From assembly GCF_900113135.1 (NCBI RefSeq), contig NZ_FOOH01000002.1:186001-250000 (forward strand): DNA of 64,000 bases, given 5' to 3'. The notes under the pieces are model-generated. The model saw only the letters and a list, made by a program, of their open reading frames with translations, was not told where the DNA came from and did not search any database. A program made the position numbers and the translations under genes. How positions within the stretch are numbered: position 1 is the stretch's first letter; the number at the start of each line of letters is the position of its first letter. The stretch is from Salegentibacter agarivorans (GTDB lineage Bacteria > Bacteroidota > Bacteroidia > Flavobacteriales > Flavobacteriaceae). Below are positions 39,294 through 47,351 of this stretch, in pieces.

Positions 39294-42221
39294 CTAAAAA
39301 TCTATAGATTCGTAGATAACTTCCTGTATTCTAGATCTTACATCTTCCCTAATTAACTTCCTATTGGTAGAATCGGGGAAAGTTCTATTAGACAAAAATA
39401 CATAAACAATTTCTTCTTCGGGGTCTGCCCAGGCAAAGGTGCCCGTAAAACCGCTATGACCAAAACTTTCCATAGATAAGCAATTACAGGTTGGTCCTGA
39501 ACTTCCTAGTTGGGGTTTGTCGAAACCAACGCCACGTCTTACATTTTTTTCGCAATAATAACAGGTATTAAATTTAGAAATGGTTTCTTCTTTTAAATAC
39601 CTTTTACCACCGTAAACCCCATTATTAAGGTAAACATGCATTATTTTAGCAACATCGTTAGCGGTGCTAAAAAGCCCGGCGTGCCCTCCAATACCTCCCT
39701 GCAAAGCGGCACCCTGATCATGCACCACCCCGTGAATAAGTTGCCTACGCCAAAGTTTATCAATTTCGGTAGGAACAACTTGTGCTAAGGGGAATCTTGA
39801 AGCTGGTATATAACCTGTATGGGTTGCTCCCAAAGGTTTATAAATTTTCTCCTGGGTAAGATTATGCAAAGTTTGGCCATAATAGCCTTCCAGGTAATAT
39901 TTTAAAATGTAGAAAGGTAGATCACTGTATTTATAATCTAATCTTCGTTCTAAGTCGCTATCCCTAATAATACTGATAATTGTATCTTTCATGTCATTTC
40001 TAAGATACATTTCATTGGCAACTTTAGTATTAAATTCAGCTGAAGGAGTTTTTTGAAAATAATCTTTAGAAGGTAACCTTGTTTTCCTGTCTATAGTATT
40101 AATATGAAAAGGAATCCAGGATTTTAACCGGGCATAATGCATAAGCATATCCTGTAACCTAATATTCGCTTTATTCGAATTTTGAAAAACCGGCATCATT
40201 TCTCCCAACTTTGAATCAAAACTTACAATCCCTTCTTCTTCCTGCTCCATAATAAGCGGTAAAGTTGCCAGAATTTTGGTTAATGATGCCAAATCGTAAA
40301 CCGATGTATCTGAAACGGGAATTTGTTTATCGTAGGTATGATAGCCAAAATTCTTGTTGTAAACTATTTTCCCTTTTCTCGCTATTAAAATTTGAGCGCC
40401 GGGTGTCATTTCTTTGTCAATAGCTTCAGTAATAATACTATCAATTCTGTTTAATTTATAGGAATTTAGACCTACACTTTCCGGTAACCCGTATGCCAAC
40501 CTATCTATATTTCTGGTTTGATAGCCGGTACCTTCGGGAAAATTATTTCGTATGCTTATCGGGAGTTTTCCCCTGGCTTCAACAGCACCAAAAATTAATT
40601 GTGCAGCTTTTTTTTGGGCTACGGGATGGTTTTGGTAATTAACTAAAATACCTTCCAATTCACTGATTCCCCGAAGTTCCCTTAACGCATACGGACTCGA
40701 AAAAAGACTTAGAACGGTTTTATTTTCTATGGCAATTTGATTGATCCAGTGTAATTCTCCCGAAGAAAATTTATAGGACGCCCAGGGACTGTTATTAGAT
40801 TTATGGTAACCTAAAATTACGAGATCGTATTCTTTTAATTTCTTTTGTAAATCGTTTAAATGCGTTGCTGAAATCCAATCTATATGGGCATATCGTTTTA
40901 ATTCATTTAAAAAGGTACTCCCGTCATCATCTCCAAAATTCACATAAGCAATCCTGGTGTCGGCAATATCTTTAACCGGGAGTACGGCTCTGTTATTTTT
41001 AATTAAGGTAATTGCATTTTCAAAGAGTTCTTCCAGGAGAACTTTATCGCGAACAGAATTAAGTTCTTCAAAAATAAAATTTTCCTGGATGCTTTGTTGC
41101 TGATGCAGGCCTACTTTATATTTCGCCTTCAATATTTTTTTTACTGAATGTGCCAATCTACCGGGACTTATAATATTATTCTTATAAGCATTGATTAAAA
41201 CTTCAGAAGCAACTTCAACTTTTTCCGGCATTAATAATACATCATTGCCTGCTAAAAATGCTCTTAACTCGGCATCACCGGGCTCTGCATTGTTGGTGAG
41301 ACCTTTCATATTAAGGGCATCGGTAAAAATAAGCCCTTCAAAATTCATTCTTTCTTTTAAAAGGTCTGTGATTAGCGCTTTTGAAAGCGAAGATGGCGTA
41401 TTAGGATTTTCCTGAAGGGCAGGAACATTTAAATGAGCAACCATTACGCTGGAAAGTCCGTGGGCAATTAAGGGGTAATATGGATATAGTTCTAAACTAT
41501 CCAACCTTTCTTTAGAAAAAGGAATGGTGGGTAAGGTTTTATGCGAATCGGTATCTGTATCACCGTGACCCGGAAAATGTTTTGCACTGGATAATGTACC
41601 TACCCGGTGCATACCACGCATAAACGCAAGCGATTTTTCGGCTACATTAATTTTATTCTCGCCAAAACTTCTATTTCCAATAATGGGATTATTGGAATTG
41701 GTATTAATATCTACTACTGGAGCAAAATTAATATGTACGCCAAGTCTTTTGGAATGCCTGGAAATTGCCGCCCCGGCCTCTTCAATTAAATTATTATCCT
41801 GAATAGCACCCAGCGTCATATTCCAGGGTAGCGCAAAGGTAGAATCAAGGCGCATGGCCAGGCCCCACTCGGCATCCATACCAATAAGTAATGGAGTTCT
41901 TGAAAGTTCCTGGAATTCGTTGGTTAATTTTATCTGCCTTTGTGGGCCGCCTTTAGAGAAAATAACCCCTCCAATATATTCTTCTGAAATTTGTTTTTTC
42001 GCCTTTTCAATATAAGCCTTACCACTTTCTGAAGAAACACTAATCATTAGCAACTGCCCTATTTTTTCTTTAAGGCTCATTGCATTATAGGTGCTATCTA
42101 CCCATTCTTTTTGTGCAATGGTATCTTCTGCCAGCAAAGGATTGTTTTGTGCAGAAAGATTAGAGCAAACAAGAAGAAAACAGGTTAATACAAAGATTTT
42201 CGGAGTGAAAGTGAATTTCAT
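39294..42221 (-). CDS. Glycoside hydrolase family 3 / serine beta-lactamase-like fusion, exported
   Basis: This 975-residue exported protein has a signal peptide ending LSAQ. The N-terminal GH3 domain (about 30-370) carries the NagZ-type motif KHFPGHGDT (His215) with DSH nearby and FTDALNMKGL; an intermediate GH3 C-domain-like region follows. The C-terminal serine hydrolase domain (about 590-970) carries the S-x-x-K nucleophile at Ser646/Lys649 (SLTK), a Y-S-D motif (YKYSDLPF) and HSGFTG in place of KTG. The GH3 part should cleave beta-N-acetylglucosaminyl links of peptidoglycan fragments; the second part resembles D-alanyl-D-alanine peptidases and esterases. A bifunctional wall-recycling enzyme in the periplasm is the likely role. 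Confidence 0.9.
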   Translation of the reverse strand: MKFTFTPKIFVLTCFLLVCSNLSAQNNPLLAEDTIAQKEWVDSTYNAMSLKEKIGQLLMISVSSESGKAYIEKAKKQISEEYIGGVIFSKGGPQRQIKLTNEFQELSRTPLLIGMDAEWGLAMRLDSTFALPWNMTLGAIQDNNLIEEAGAAISRHSKRLGVHINFAPVVDINTNSNNPIIGNRSFGENKINVAEKSLAFMRGMHRVGTLSSAKHFPGHGDTDTDSHKTLPTIPFSKERLDSLELYPYYPLIAHGLSSVMVAHLNVPALQENPNTPSSLSKALITDLLKERMNFEGLIFTDALNMKGLTNNAEPGDAELRAFLAGNDVLLMPEKVEVASEVLINAYKNNIISPGRLAHSVKKILKAKYKVGLHQQQSIQENFIFEELNSVRDKVLLEELFENAITLIKNNRAVLPVKDIADTRIAYVNFGDDDGSTFLNELKRYAHIDWISATHLNDLQKKLKEYDLVILGYHKSNNSPWASYKFSSGELHWINQIAIENKTVLSLFSSPYALRELRGISELEGILVNYQNHPVAQKKAAQLIFGAVEARGKLPISIRNNFPEGTGYQTRNIDRLAYGLPESVGLNSYKLNRIDSIITEAIDKEMTPGAQILIARKGKIVYNKNFGYHTYDKQIPVSDTSVYDLASLTKILATLPLIMEQEEEGIVSFDSKLGEMMPVFQNSNKANIRLQDMLMHYARLKSWIPFHINTIDRKTRLPSKDYFQKTPSAEFNTKVANEMYLRNDMKDTIISIIRDSDLERRLDYKYSDLPFYILKYYLEGYYGQTLHNLTQEKIYKPLGATHTGYIPASRFPLAQVVPTEIDKLWRRQLIHGVVHDQGAALQGGIGGHAGLFSTANDVAKIMHVYLNNGVYGGKRYLKEETISKFNTCYYCEKNVRRGVGFDKPQLGSSGPTCNCLSMESFGHSGFTGTFAWADPEEEIVYVFLSNRTFPDSTNRKLIREDVRSRIQEVIYESIDF

Positions 42222-42706
42222 TAACTAACAAAACGCTTATGCCAACTTTCAGAAGCAGGAACTTCCCAATCTGAAAGAAATTCAGCTTTATTATTTACAA
42301 GATTATTAAATACAATGGTTTTAGAAGAAACAGCTTTTTCTTTCGCCATTTTTCTAAAATCTGAAAGGGTTTTATAGGCTATAAACTCTCCCTGTTTATA
42401 AGAGACATTCATCTTATCTAATAGATCTACATTAAATTCTTTTTCCAATTGCTGGATAAAATGTACTGAAGCATCAATAGAACAACCGGTGGCTGCATTC
42501 ATTTCCTGGTCTAAAGCCAGAACGATAAATCTTTTATATTTAATTAGATAACCGGCCTGTAAATCGGCTCCATGGGCCGTCCATTGAGTTACAAACTGGT
42601 CCAATCTTGATTTTATTTCTTCTAACTCTTCAGTAGTAAAAGAACGGTTTGCCTGGTATATCCAAACCCTTGAAGAATCGGGTAGATTTTCGAATGGTAC
42701 TAACAT
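42221..42706 (-). CDS. Conserved protein of unknown function (often labelled ABC transporter ATPase)
   Basis: This 161-residue soluble protein contains no Walker A, Walker B or ABC signature. It begins MLVPFENLPDSSRVWIYQANR and has a mid segment FVTQWTAHGADLQAGYLIKYKRFIVLALDQ and the conserved-looking GCSIDASVHFIQQLEKEF. Flavobacterial homologues are, as I recall, often named ABC transporter ATPase without support from sequence. Its start overlaps nothing and its stop overlaps the GH3-fusion start, so the two are probably co-transcribed. Function unknown. Confidence 0.75.
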   Translation of the reverse strand: MLVPFENLPDSSRVWIYQANRSFTTEELEEIKSRLDQFVTQWTAHGADLQAGYLIKYKRFIVLALDQEMNAATGCSIDASVHFIQQLEKEFNVDLLDKMNVSYKQGEFIAYKTLSDFRKMAKEKAVSSKTIVFNNLVNNKAEFLSDWEVPASESWHKRFVS

Positions 42707-42803
42707 AAATTACTGAAATTATATTTTTACAAAACTAATTGATTTAAACATTGTCTCAAGGTTACTTTTACCTTTTAACGTTTGGATTTCATCAAAAATT
42801 ATA

Positions 42804-42846
42804 CTTAAAAAATCAAAAAGCCCGAGAAAAAATCTCAAGCTTTTTT
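42804..42846 (-). terminator. Intrinsic terminator of the Hdr-like operon
   Basis: On the minus strand a 9-bp stem AGCTTGAGA / TCTCGGGCT, with two G-U pairs, is followed by TTTTTGATTTTTT. On the plus strand the same positions would be C-A mismatches, so it is directed at minus-strand transcripts ending at 42881. Confidence 0.75.
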
Positions 42847-42880
42847 AAATTGAATTTTTTGATTGAATACTTAAAATATT

Positions 42881-43672
42881 TTAGAGATCGTGGGCATTGG
42901 CAATAAGTTCTGCCACATCCATTACTTCTACACTATCTTCTTTATTTTTTCCTTTTACACCATCGGTCATCATCGTATTGCAAAAGGGACAACCCGCGGC
43001 AATAACTTCAGGTTTAACCTCCATAGCTTGTTCGGTACGTTCAATATTCACGTCTTTATTTCCTGGCTCCGGTTCTTTAAACATTTGGCCGCCACCTGCA
43101 CCGCAACAAAGTCCGTTAGACTTGCATTTGCGCATTTCTACGAGTTCTACTTCAAGTTTTCTTAGTAAGTCTCGAGGCGCTTCGTATTCTCCGTTAGCAC
43201 GGCCTAAATAACAGGGATCGTGAAAAGTAATTCGTTTTCCTTTAAATTTTCCTCCTTCAACCTTTAACTTTCCTTCAGTAAGAAGGGATTTTAAAAATTG
43301 TGTATGGTGCATTACTTCGTAATTTCCACCAAGGGCAGGATATTCGTTTTTTATGGTATTAAAACAGTGCGGACAGGCAGTAACCACTTTTTCTATTTCA
43401 TAGCCATTAAGAACTTCAATATTTGTAGCAGCCTGCATTTGAAAAAGAAACTCGTTCCCGGCGCGTTTCGCAGGATCTCCCGTACAGCTTTCTTCGGTTC
43501 CTAAAACAGCAAAATCAACTCCGGCTTCGTGCAATAATTTTACAAAGGCCTTGGTGATTTTCTTTGCCCTATCATCAAAACTACCGGCGCAACCAACCCA
43601 AAATAAAACTTCGGGTTTTTTGCCTTCTGCCATATACTCGGCCATTGTTGGTACTTTTAACGCTTCTGCCAT
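42881..43672 (-). CDS. HdrB-like CCG-domain Fe-S protein
   Basis: This 263-residue cytoplasmic protein has two cysteine-rich CCG domains: VGCAGSFDDR with CPHCFNTIKNEY (first half), and CYLGRANGEYEAPRD with CCGAGGGQMFKE and CPFCNTMM (second half). Such domains bind non-cubane Fe-S clusters or FAD/quinone in HdrB, GlpC and LutA-type proteins. Upstream genes encode a membrane Fe-S protein and an MCE protein. Together with the former it probably forms a membrane electron-transfer module similar to HdrDE or a (Fe-S)-quinone reductase; the electron donor is unknown. Confidence 0.88.
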   Translation of the reverse strand: MAEALKVPTMAEYMAEGKKPEVLFWVGCAGSFDDRAKKITKAFVKLLHEAGVDFAVLGTEESCTGDPAKRAGNEFLFQMQAATNIEVLNGYEIEKVVTACPHCFNTIKNEYPALGGNYEVMHHTQFLKSLLTEGKLKVEGGKFKGKRITFHDPCYLGRANGEYEAPRDLLRKLEVELVEMRKCKSNGLCCGAGGGQMFKEPEPGNKDVNIERTEQAMEVKPEVIAAGCPFCNTMMTDGVKGKNKEDSVEVMDVAELIANAHDL

Positions 43673-43749
43673 ATCTAATTTCTTTTAATTTTATTCCGAA
43701 GACTTCTAATAAGTCTGGTATTCAATATATTTTTGAGCTATTAAGAAAA

Positions 43750-45090
43750 TTAATTTTCTTTAGCCCAGTTTAATCTATCTTGCTGGTTGTAAGGCCAGGG
43801 TGCGCCATTGTTTTCAATATTGGTCATTGCAATAGCCAGCTCATTTGGAGCAGCACTTTCTTCCATCACTAAATAACGACGCATATCTAAAATTATGGAA
43901 AGCGGGTCTATCCCAACCGGGCAGGCTTCTACACAAGCATTACAGGTGGTACAGGCCCAAAGTTCTTCGCGTAAAATAAAGTCGTCCAGTAATTGCTTGC
44001 CGTTATCTTCGTATTTCCCTTTTGTATTAATAATCTCCCCTACTTCTTCCAGCCTGTCTCTGGTATCCATCATAATCTTCCTGGGAGAAAGTTTTTTACC
44101 GGTTTGATTTGCGGGACATTCTGCCGTACATCTTCCGCATTCGGTACAGGTGTATGAGTTTAATAATTGCACCTGGTTAAGGTCAAAAACATCTGATGCT
44201 CCAAACTTATCGGGTTCTGCACCTTCCTCTTCCTCTGCCGGGGCAGCAAAAGGATCGGCATCCGGATCCATCATTAATTTAACTTCATCGGTAACCGCTT
44301 GCAGATTGTTCATTTCTCCCTGTGGCTGAAGTTTAGATAAATAAACATTTGGGAAAGCCAGGAGAATGTGTAAGTGCTTGGAGTAATACAGGTAATTTAA
44401 GAAGAAAAGAATTCCTAAAATATGTAACCACCAGGCTGCTCTTTCTATTATGATGAGCGTTGCATTGCTCATTCCTTCAAAAATAGGAAGTAAGAATTGG
44501 CTAATAGGAAAACTTCCGGTTATGCCTGCTTCACTTGCATAATGAGGAGCTCCATTAAGCTGAAGTTGATAATCTGTAGCATTCATTACTAGGAAAAGCA
44601 CCATAAGCACCATTTCAAAATAAAGAATGTAATTGGCGTCATTTTTAGGCCAGCCTTTTAATTCACGACTTAAAAACCGATAAATGTTTAAGATATTTCT
44701 TCTAATCCAAAATACAATAACTCCAATTAAAACTAATAGCGCTAGAACTTCAAAAGAAGCGATAAGAACATTGTAGAAGCCGCCCATAAAAGAGAGTACC
44801 CGGTGAGTTCCGAATAAACCATCTATTATAATTTCAAGAACTTCAATATTTATTATAATAAAGCCTACATAAACAATTACGTGAAGAAAGCCTGAAACTG
44901 GTTTTTTCACCATTTTGCTTTGCCCAAGCGCAATCCTGGCCATTTTAGCGAAACGCTCTCCTTTATTATCGCTACGATCTACTTCTTTTCCTAATTTTAT
45001 ATTTCTTAATAACCTACGGATGTTTCGAATAAAAAAACCTATACCTACCACTAAGGCAATTAGAAATAAGACCTGGGAAATAATTTGCAT
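43750..45090 (-). CDS. Membrane-bound 4Fe-4S dicluster protein (HdrC/NarI-like fusion)
   Basis: This 446-residue protein has about five N-terminal membrane helices (for example LFLIALVVGIGFFI, FLHVIVYVGFIIINIEVL, FEMVLMVLFLVMNA) and a cytoplasmic ferredoxin-type domain with CTECGRCTAECP (about 312) and CTTCNACVEACP (about 378), each a CxxCxxCxxxCP motif. Histidines in the helices may bind haem b, as in NarI-type subunits. Quinone-linked electron transfer with the adjacent CCG protein is the likely function. An acidic linker (PAEEEEGAEPDK) precedes the clusters. It starts 6 bp after the MCE gene. Confidence 0.88.
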   Translation of the reverse strand: MQIISQVLFLIALVVGIGFFIRNIRRLLRNIKLGKEVDRSDNKGERFAKMARIALGQSKMVKKPVSGFLHVIVYVGFIIINIEVLEIIIDGLFGTHRVLSFMGGFYNVLIASFEVLALLVLIGVIVFWIRRNILNIYRFLSRELKGWPKNDANYILYFEMVLMVLFLVMNATDYQLQLNGAPHYASEAGITGSFPISQFLLPIFEGMSNATLIIIERAAWWLHILGILFFLNYLYYSKHLHILLAFPNVYLSKLQPQGEMNNLQAVTDEVKLMMDPDADPFAAPAEEEEGAEPDKFGASDVFDLNQVQLLNSYTCTECGRCTAECPANQTGKKLSPRKIMMDTRDRLEEVGEIINTKGKYEDNGKQLLDDFILREELWACTTCNACVEACPVGIDPLSIILDMRRYLVMEESAAPNELAIAMTNIENNGAPWPYNQQDRLNWAKEN

Positions 45091-45096
45091 AGTTGG

Positions 45097-46053
45097 TTAT
45101 TTAATAGAATCCTTTTCTTTGGGTTCCTGATATGGTTTCGGGTTTTTACCGAAGACAGAGAAATGTACGTATCTTTTAGGATTCAGTTTTACGTCTTGTA
45201 GTAATTGTTCCAACTGTTTGGTAGCATTATCCAGATTATTATAAACGGCATCATCATTAATTAACTTCCCTGCAGTACCTTCTTTATTATTTAGTTTGTC
45301 TGAAACACTTTCAAAATCGGCTACCACTTTTTCAAGATCAGCAGTGATTTTACCAATATCCATTTTGGTTAAAGTATCTGAAAATGAATTGAAATTGGTA
45401 GTCATTTCATCAAGATTAGTAAAAGTATTATCTATTTTTCCTGAATTTCTACCTACAATTCCTTCTAGTGCATTAGCGGTTACTTTAAACGAAGCAACAG
45501 TTGCATTAAGATCTTTAAAAGTGTTTTGAATATTATACCTGGTACTATCGTTTAGAATTTTATTAATTGCTGTAACTAAAGAATCTGCGCTAACTATGGT
45601 ATTTTCAACTTTATCCTGAAGCGGGGTCAACCTATCGTTTACCAACTCCATAATACCTTCTTCAATATCACTGTTTAAGGTATCTCCAGATTTTGCCATT
45701 TGATTAATTTCGTAATCTGGAAGAATAGCAAGAGATTTTCCGCCAATTATATTCCCACCATAAATTTGCGCAGTACTATTTTTTGAGAATTCGAAATCAT
45801 TTTCTACAGTAAAGCTAACTACCAGGGTTCCCTGGGCATCAAGAAAATTAATTTGGGTTACCTGCCCTACTTTAAGACCGTTTATGGTTACTGCCGAGGA
45901 AGGTGATAGCCCTTCTACATCGTTATAAACTGCATGAAAAGTTCTGCTGGAATCCAACAGGTTTTTACCCTTTAAGAAACTATAACCAAATATTAATAAG
46001 AGGATAGCAATTATTGCTAGGAATGCAGTTTTTACTTCACGTGTAAATTTCAA
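45097..46053 (-). CDS. MCE/MlaD-domain protein
   Basis: This 318-residue inner-membrane-anchored protein has one N-terminal helix (FLAIIAILLLIFGYSF, 11-26) and one MCE domain (VYNDVEGLSPSSAVTINGLKVGQVTQINFL, IYGGNIIGGKSLAILPD). A long helical region (about 120-300) may form a needle-like tube. MCE proteins of MlaD type carry phospholipids across the periplasm with an ABC engine. No MlaE/MlaF gene is adjacent here, which is common in Bacteroidota. It lies between the amidase gene (55-bp gap) and the Fe-S gene (6-bp gap). Confidence 0.9.
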   Translation of the reverse strand: MKFTREVKTAFLAIIAILLLIFGYSFLKGKNLLDSSRTFHAVYNDVEGLSPSSAVTINGLKVGQVTQINFLDAQGTLVVSFTVENDFEFSKNSTAQIYGGNIIGGKSLAILPDYEINQMAKSGDTLNSDIEEGIMELVNDRLTPLQDKVENTIVSADSLVTAINKILNDSTRYNIQNTFKDLNATVASFKVTANALEGIVGRNSGKIDNTFTNLDEMTTNFNSFSDTLTKMDIGKITADLEKVVADFESVSDKLNNKEGTAGKLINDDAVYNNLDNATKQLEQLLQDVKLNPKRYVHFSVFGKNPKPYQEPKEKDSIK

Positions 46054-46108
46054 AAGCTATTTTTTTAGGAATATGGACAAATTTAGAAATAAAAATAGAA
46101 AAGAACCG

Positions 46109-47215
46109 TTAATTCACCTTAGATTTTAACGCCTCATTAACTGTAATCTTGCTGCCTTCCTTAAATGCAACAATATAACTTGAAGGATATCCATTTTGTT
46201 TTGCCTCGTTATGAAGCTTATTTATTTTTATATAATCTGAAGTAGCTCCATAATAGTATTTATACATTCCCTCTTCCTTTGCTCGCTCTACATTTTGCAA
46301 TCCTTTAAAATTGTAGGCTTTGGTTTCTAAACGTTTAGAACCGGCCGCAAGTTGAATTTTAAAGGTAATTCCCTCATAAATTTGGCTTTGAGGTGGGATG
46401 TTTGAAGAGGAAGTACTCCCAATACTCTCAAGGTTAGACAGGTTTATGGTGTTAGCATATTTATTTATTGCTTCTACAATAGCCGCAGCCATTTTGTTTT
46501 GGCCGCCCGCACTGTTTAAATATGGGCCTTCGTGGTTATTGGTTAAAAATCCAGTTTCAATAAGCACACTTGGCATTACCGCCATTTTTAATACCACGAA
46601 ACCGGCTTGTTTAACTCCACGATTTTTTCTTTTTAATTCGTGGGTGAAATTTTTCTGAACAAAATCGGCTAAAAGAATACTTTGATTTAAATATTCCTCT
46701 TGCATTAGCGCCATTCCTATATAAGATTCAGGGGAATTGGGATTAAAACCACCATAAGTTACTTCGTAATCTTCCTCTAAAAATATTACCGAGTTTTCTT
46801 TCTTGGCTACTTCAAAATTTTCTTCGGTTTTATGAAGTCCCAATACAAAGGTTTCGGTACCGTAAGCCTGGGAATTATGAGAATTACAATGTACCGAAAC
46901 AAAAAGATCAGCATCGGCCTCATTGGCAATTTGTGCTCGTTTATCTAAAGGAATAAATATATCAGAATCGCGGGTATAGATCACTTCTATTCCTTCCTGT
47001 TTTTCTAATGCCTTTCCAATTTTTAGAATAATATTAAGCGCAATATCTTTCTCTTTAAAACCATTTCCCATATTTCCGGGATCTTTCCCACCGTGCCCGG
47101 CATCTAAAACCACCACAAATCTATCTCTCGGTTTATCATTATTTGCAAATAAGCTTTGCAAGCTTGCAATAAAAATGAAGAAAAATACGAAAAGTTTAAG
47201 TAGGTTCGTTCTCAT
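46109..47215 (-). CDS. N-acetylmuramoyl-L-alanine amidase (Amidase_3) with C-terminal SPOR-like region
   Basis: This 368-residue exported protein has a signal peptide to about 24, then an Amidase_3 domain with zinc motifs VVLDAGHGGKDPG, EKDIALNI (Glu), SVHCNSH and LIETGFLTN. An insertion typical of Bacteroidota (KENSVIFLEEDYEVTYGGFNP) is present. The C-terminal part ITFKIQLAAGSKRLETKAYNFKGL with YKYYYGATSDY resembles a SPOR domain, which binds denuded glycan at the septum. It cleaves stem peptides from peptidoglycan in the periplasm during division. First gene of the amidase-MCE-HdrC-HdrB-like run. Confidence 0.9.
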   Translation of the reverse strand: MRTNLLKLFVFFFIFIASLQSLFANNDKPRDRFVVVLDAGHGGKDPGNMGNGFKEKDIALNIILKIGKALEKQEGIEVIYTRDSDIFIPLDKRAQIANEADADLFVSVHCNSHNSQAYGTETFVLGLHKTEENFEVAKKENSVIFLEEDYEVTYGGFNPNSPESYIGMALMQEEYLNQSILLADFVQKNFTHELKRKNRGVKQAGFVVLKMAVMPSVLIETGFLTNNHEGPYLNSAGGQNKMAAAIVEAINKYANTINLSNLESIGSTSSSNIPPQSQIYEGITFKIQLAAGSKRLETKAYNFKGLQNVERAKEEGMYKYYYGATSDYIKINKLHNEAKQNGYPSSYIVAFKEGSKITVNEALKSKVN

Positions 47216-47296
47216 AAAAAGGTAACGCTAAGTTTAGGCTAATTATTTTAATTACTTTTTTCAGGAAATCTCAAATCTAAGCTGAAAAAATATATG

Positions 47297-47304
47297 TAAT
47301 TTTG
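47297..47304 (+). promoter_or_regulatory. Candidate -7 element for lptD
   Basis: TAATTTTG matches TAnnTTTG exactly, 47 bases upstream of the TTG start; no clear -33 partner. Confidence 0.35.
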
Positions 47305-47351
47305 ATTTTGCAAAAAGCAAGCCATTCTTTACAAAAATAGCACTTAGAGCA

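Noticed and set aside
42221-42706. ABC transporter ATPase
   Set aside because: No Walker A, Walker B or LSGGQ motif in 161 residues; treated as unknown.
42890-43211. Plus-strand open frames opposite the CCG protein gene
   Set aside because: They mirror the codon pattern of the real minus-strand gene and have no recognisable domain; the same holds for other antisense frames, such as 11736-12110 and 25272-26579.
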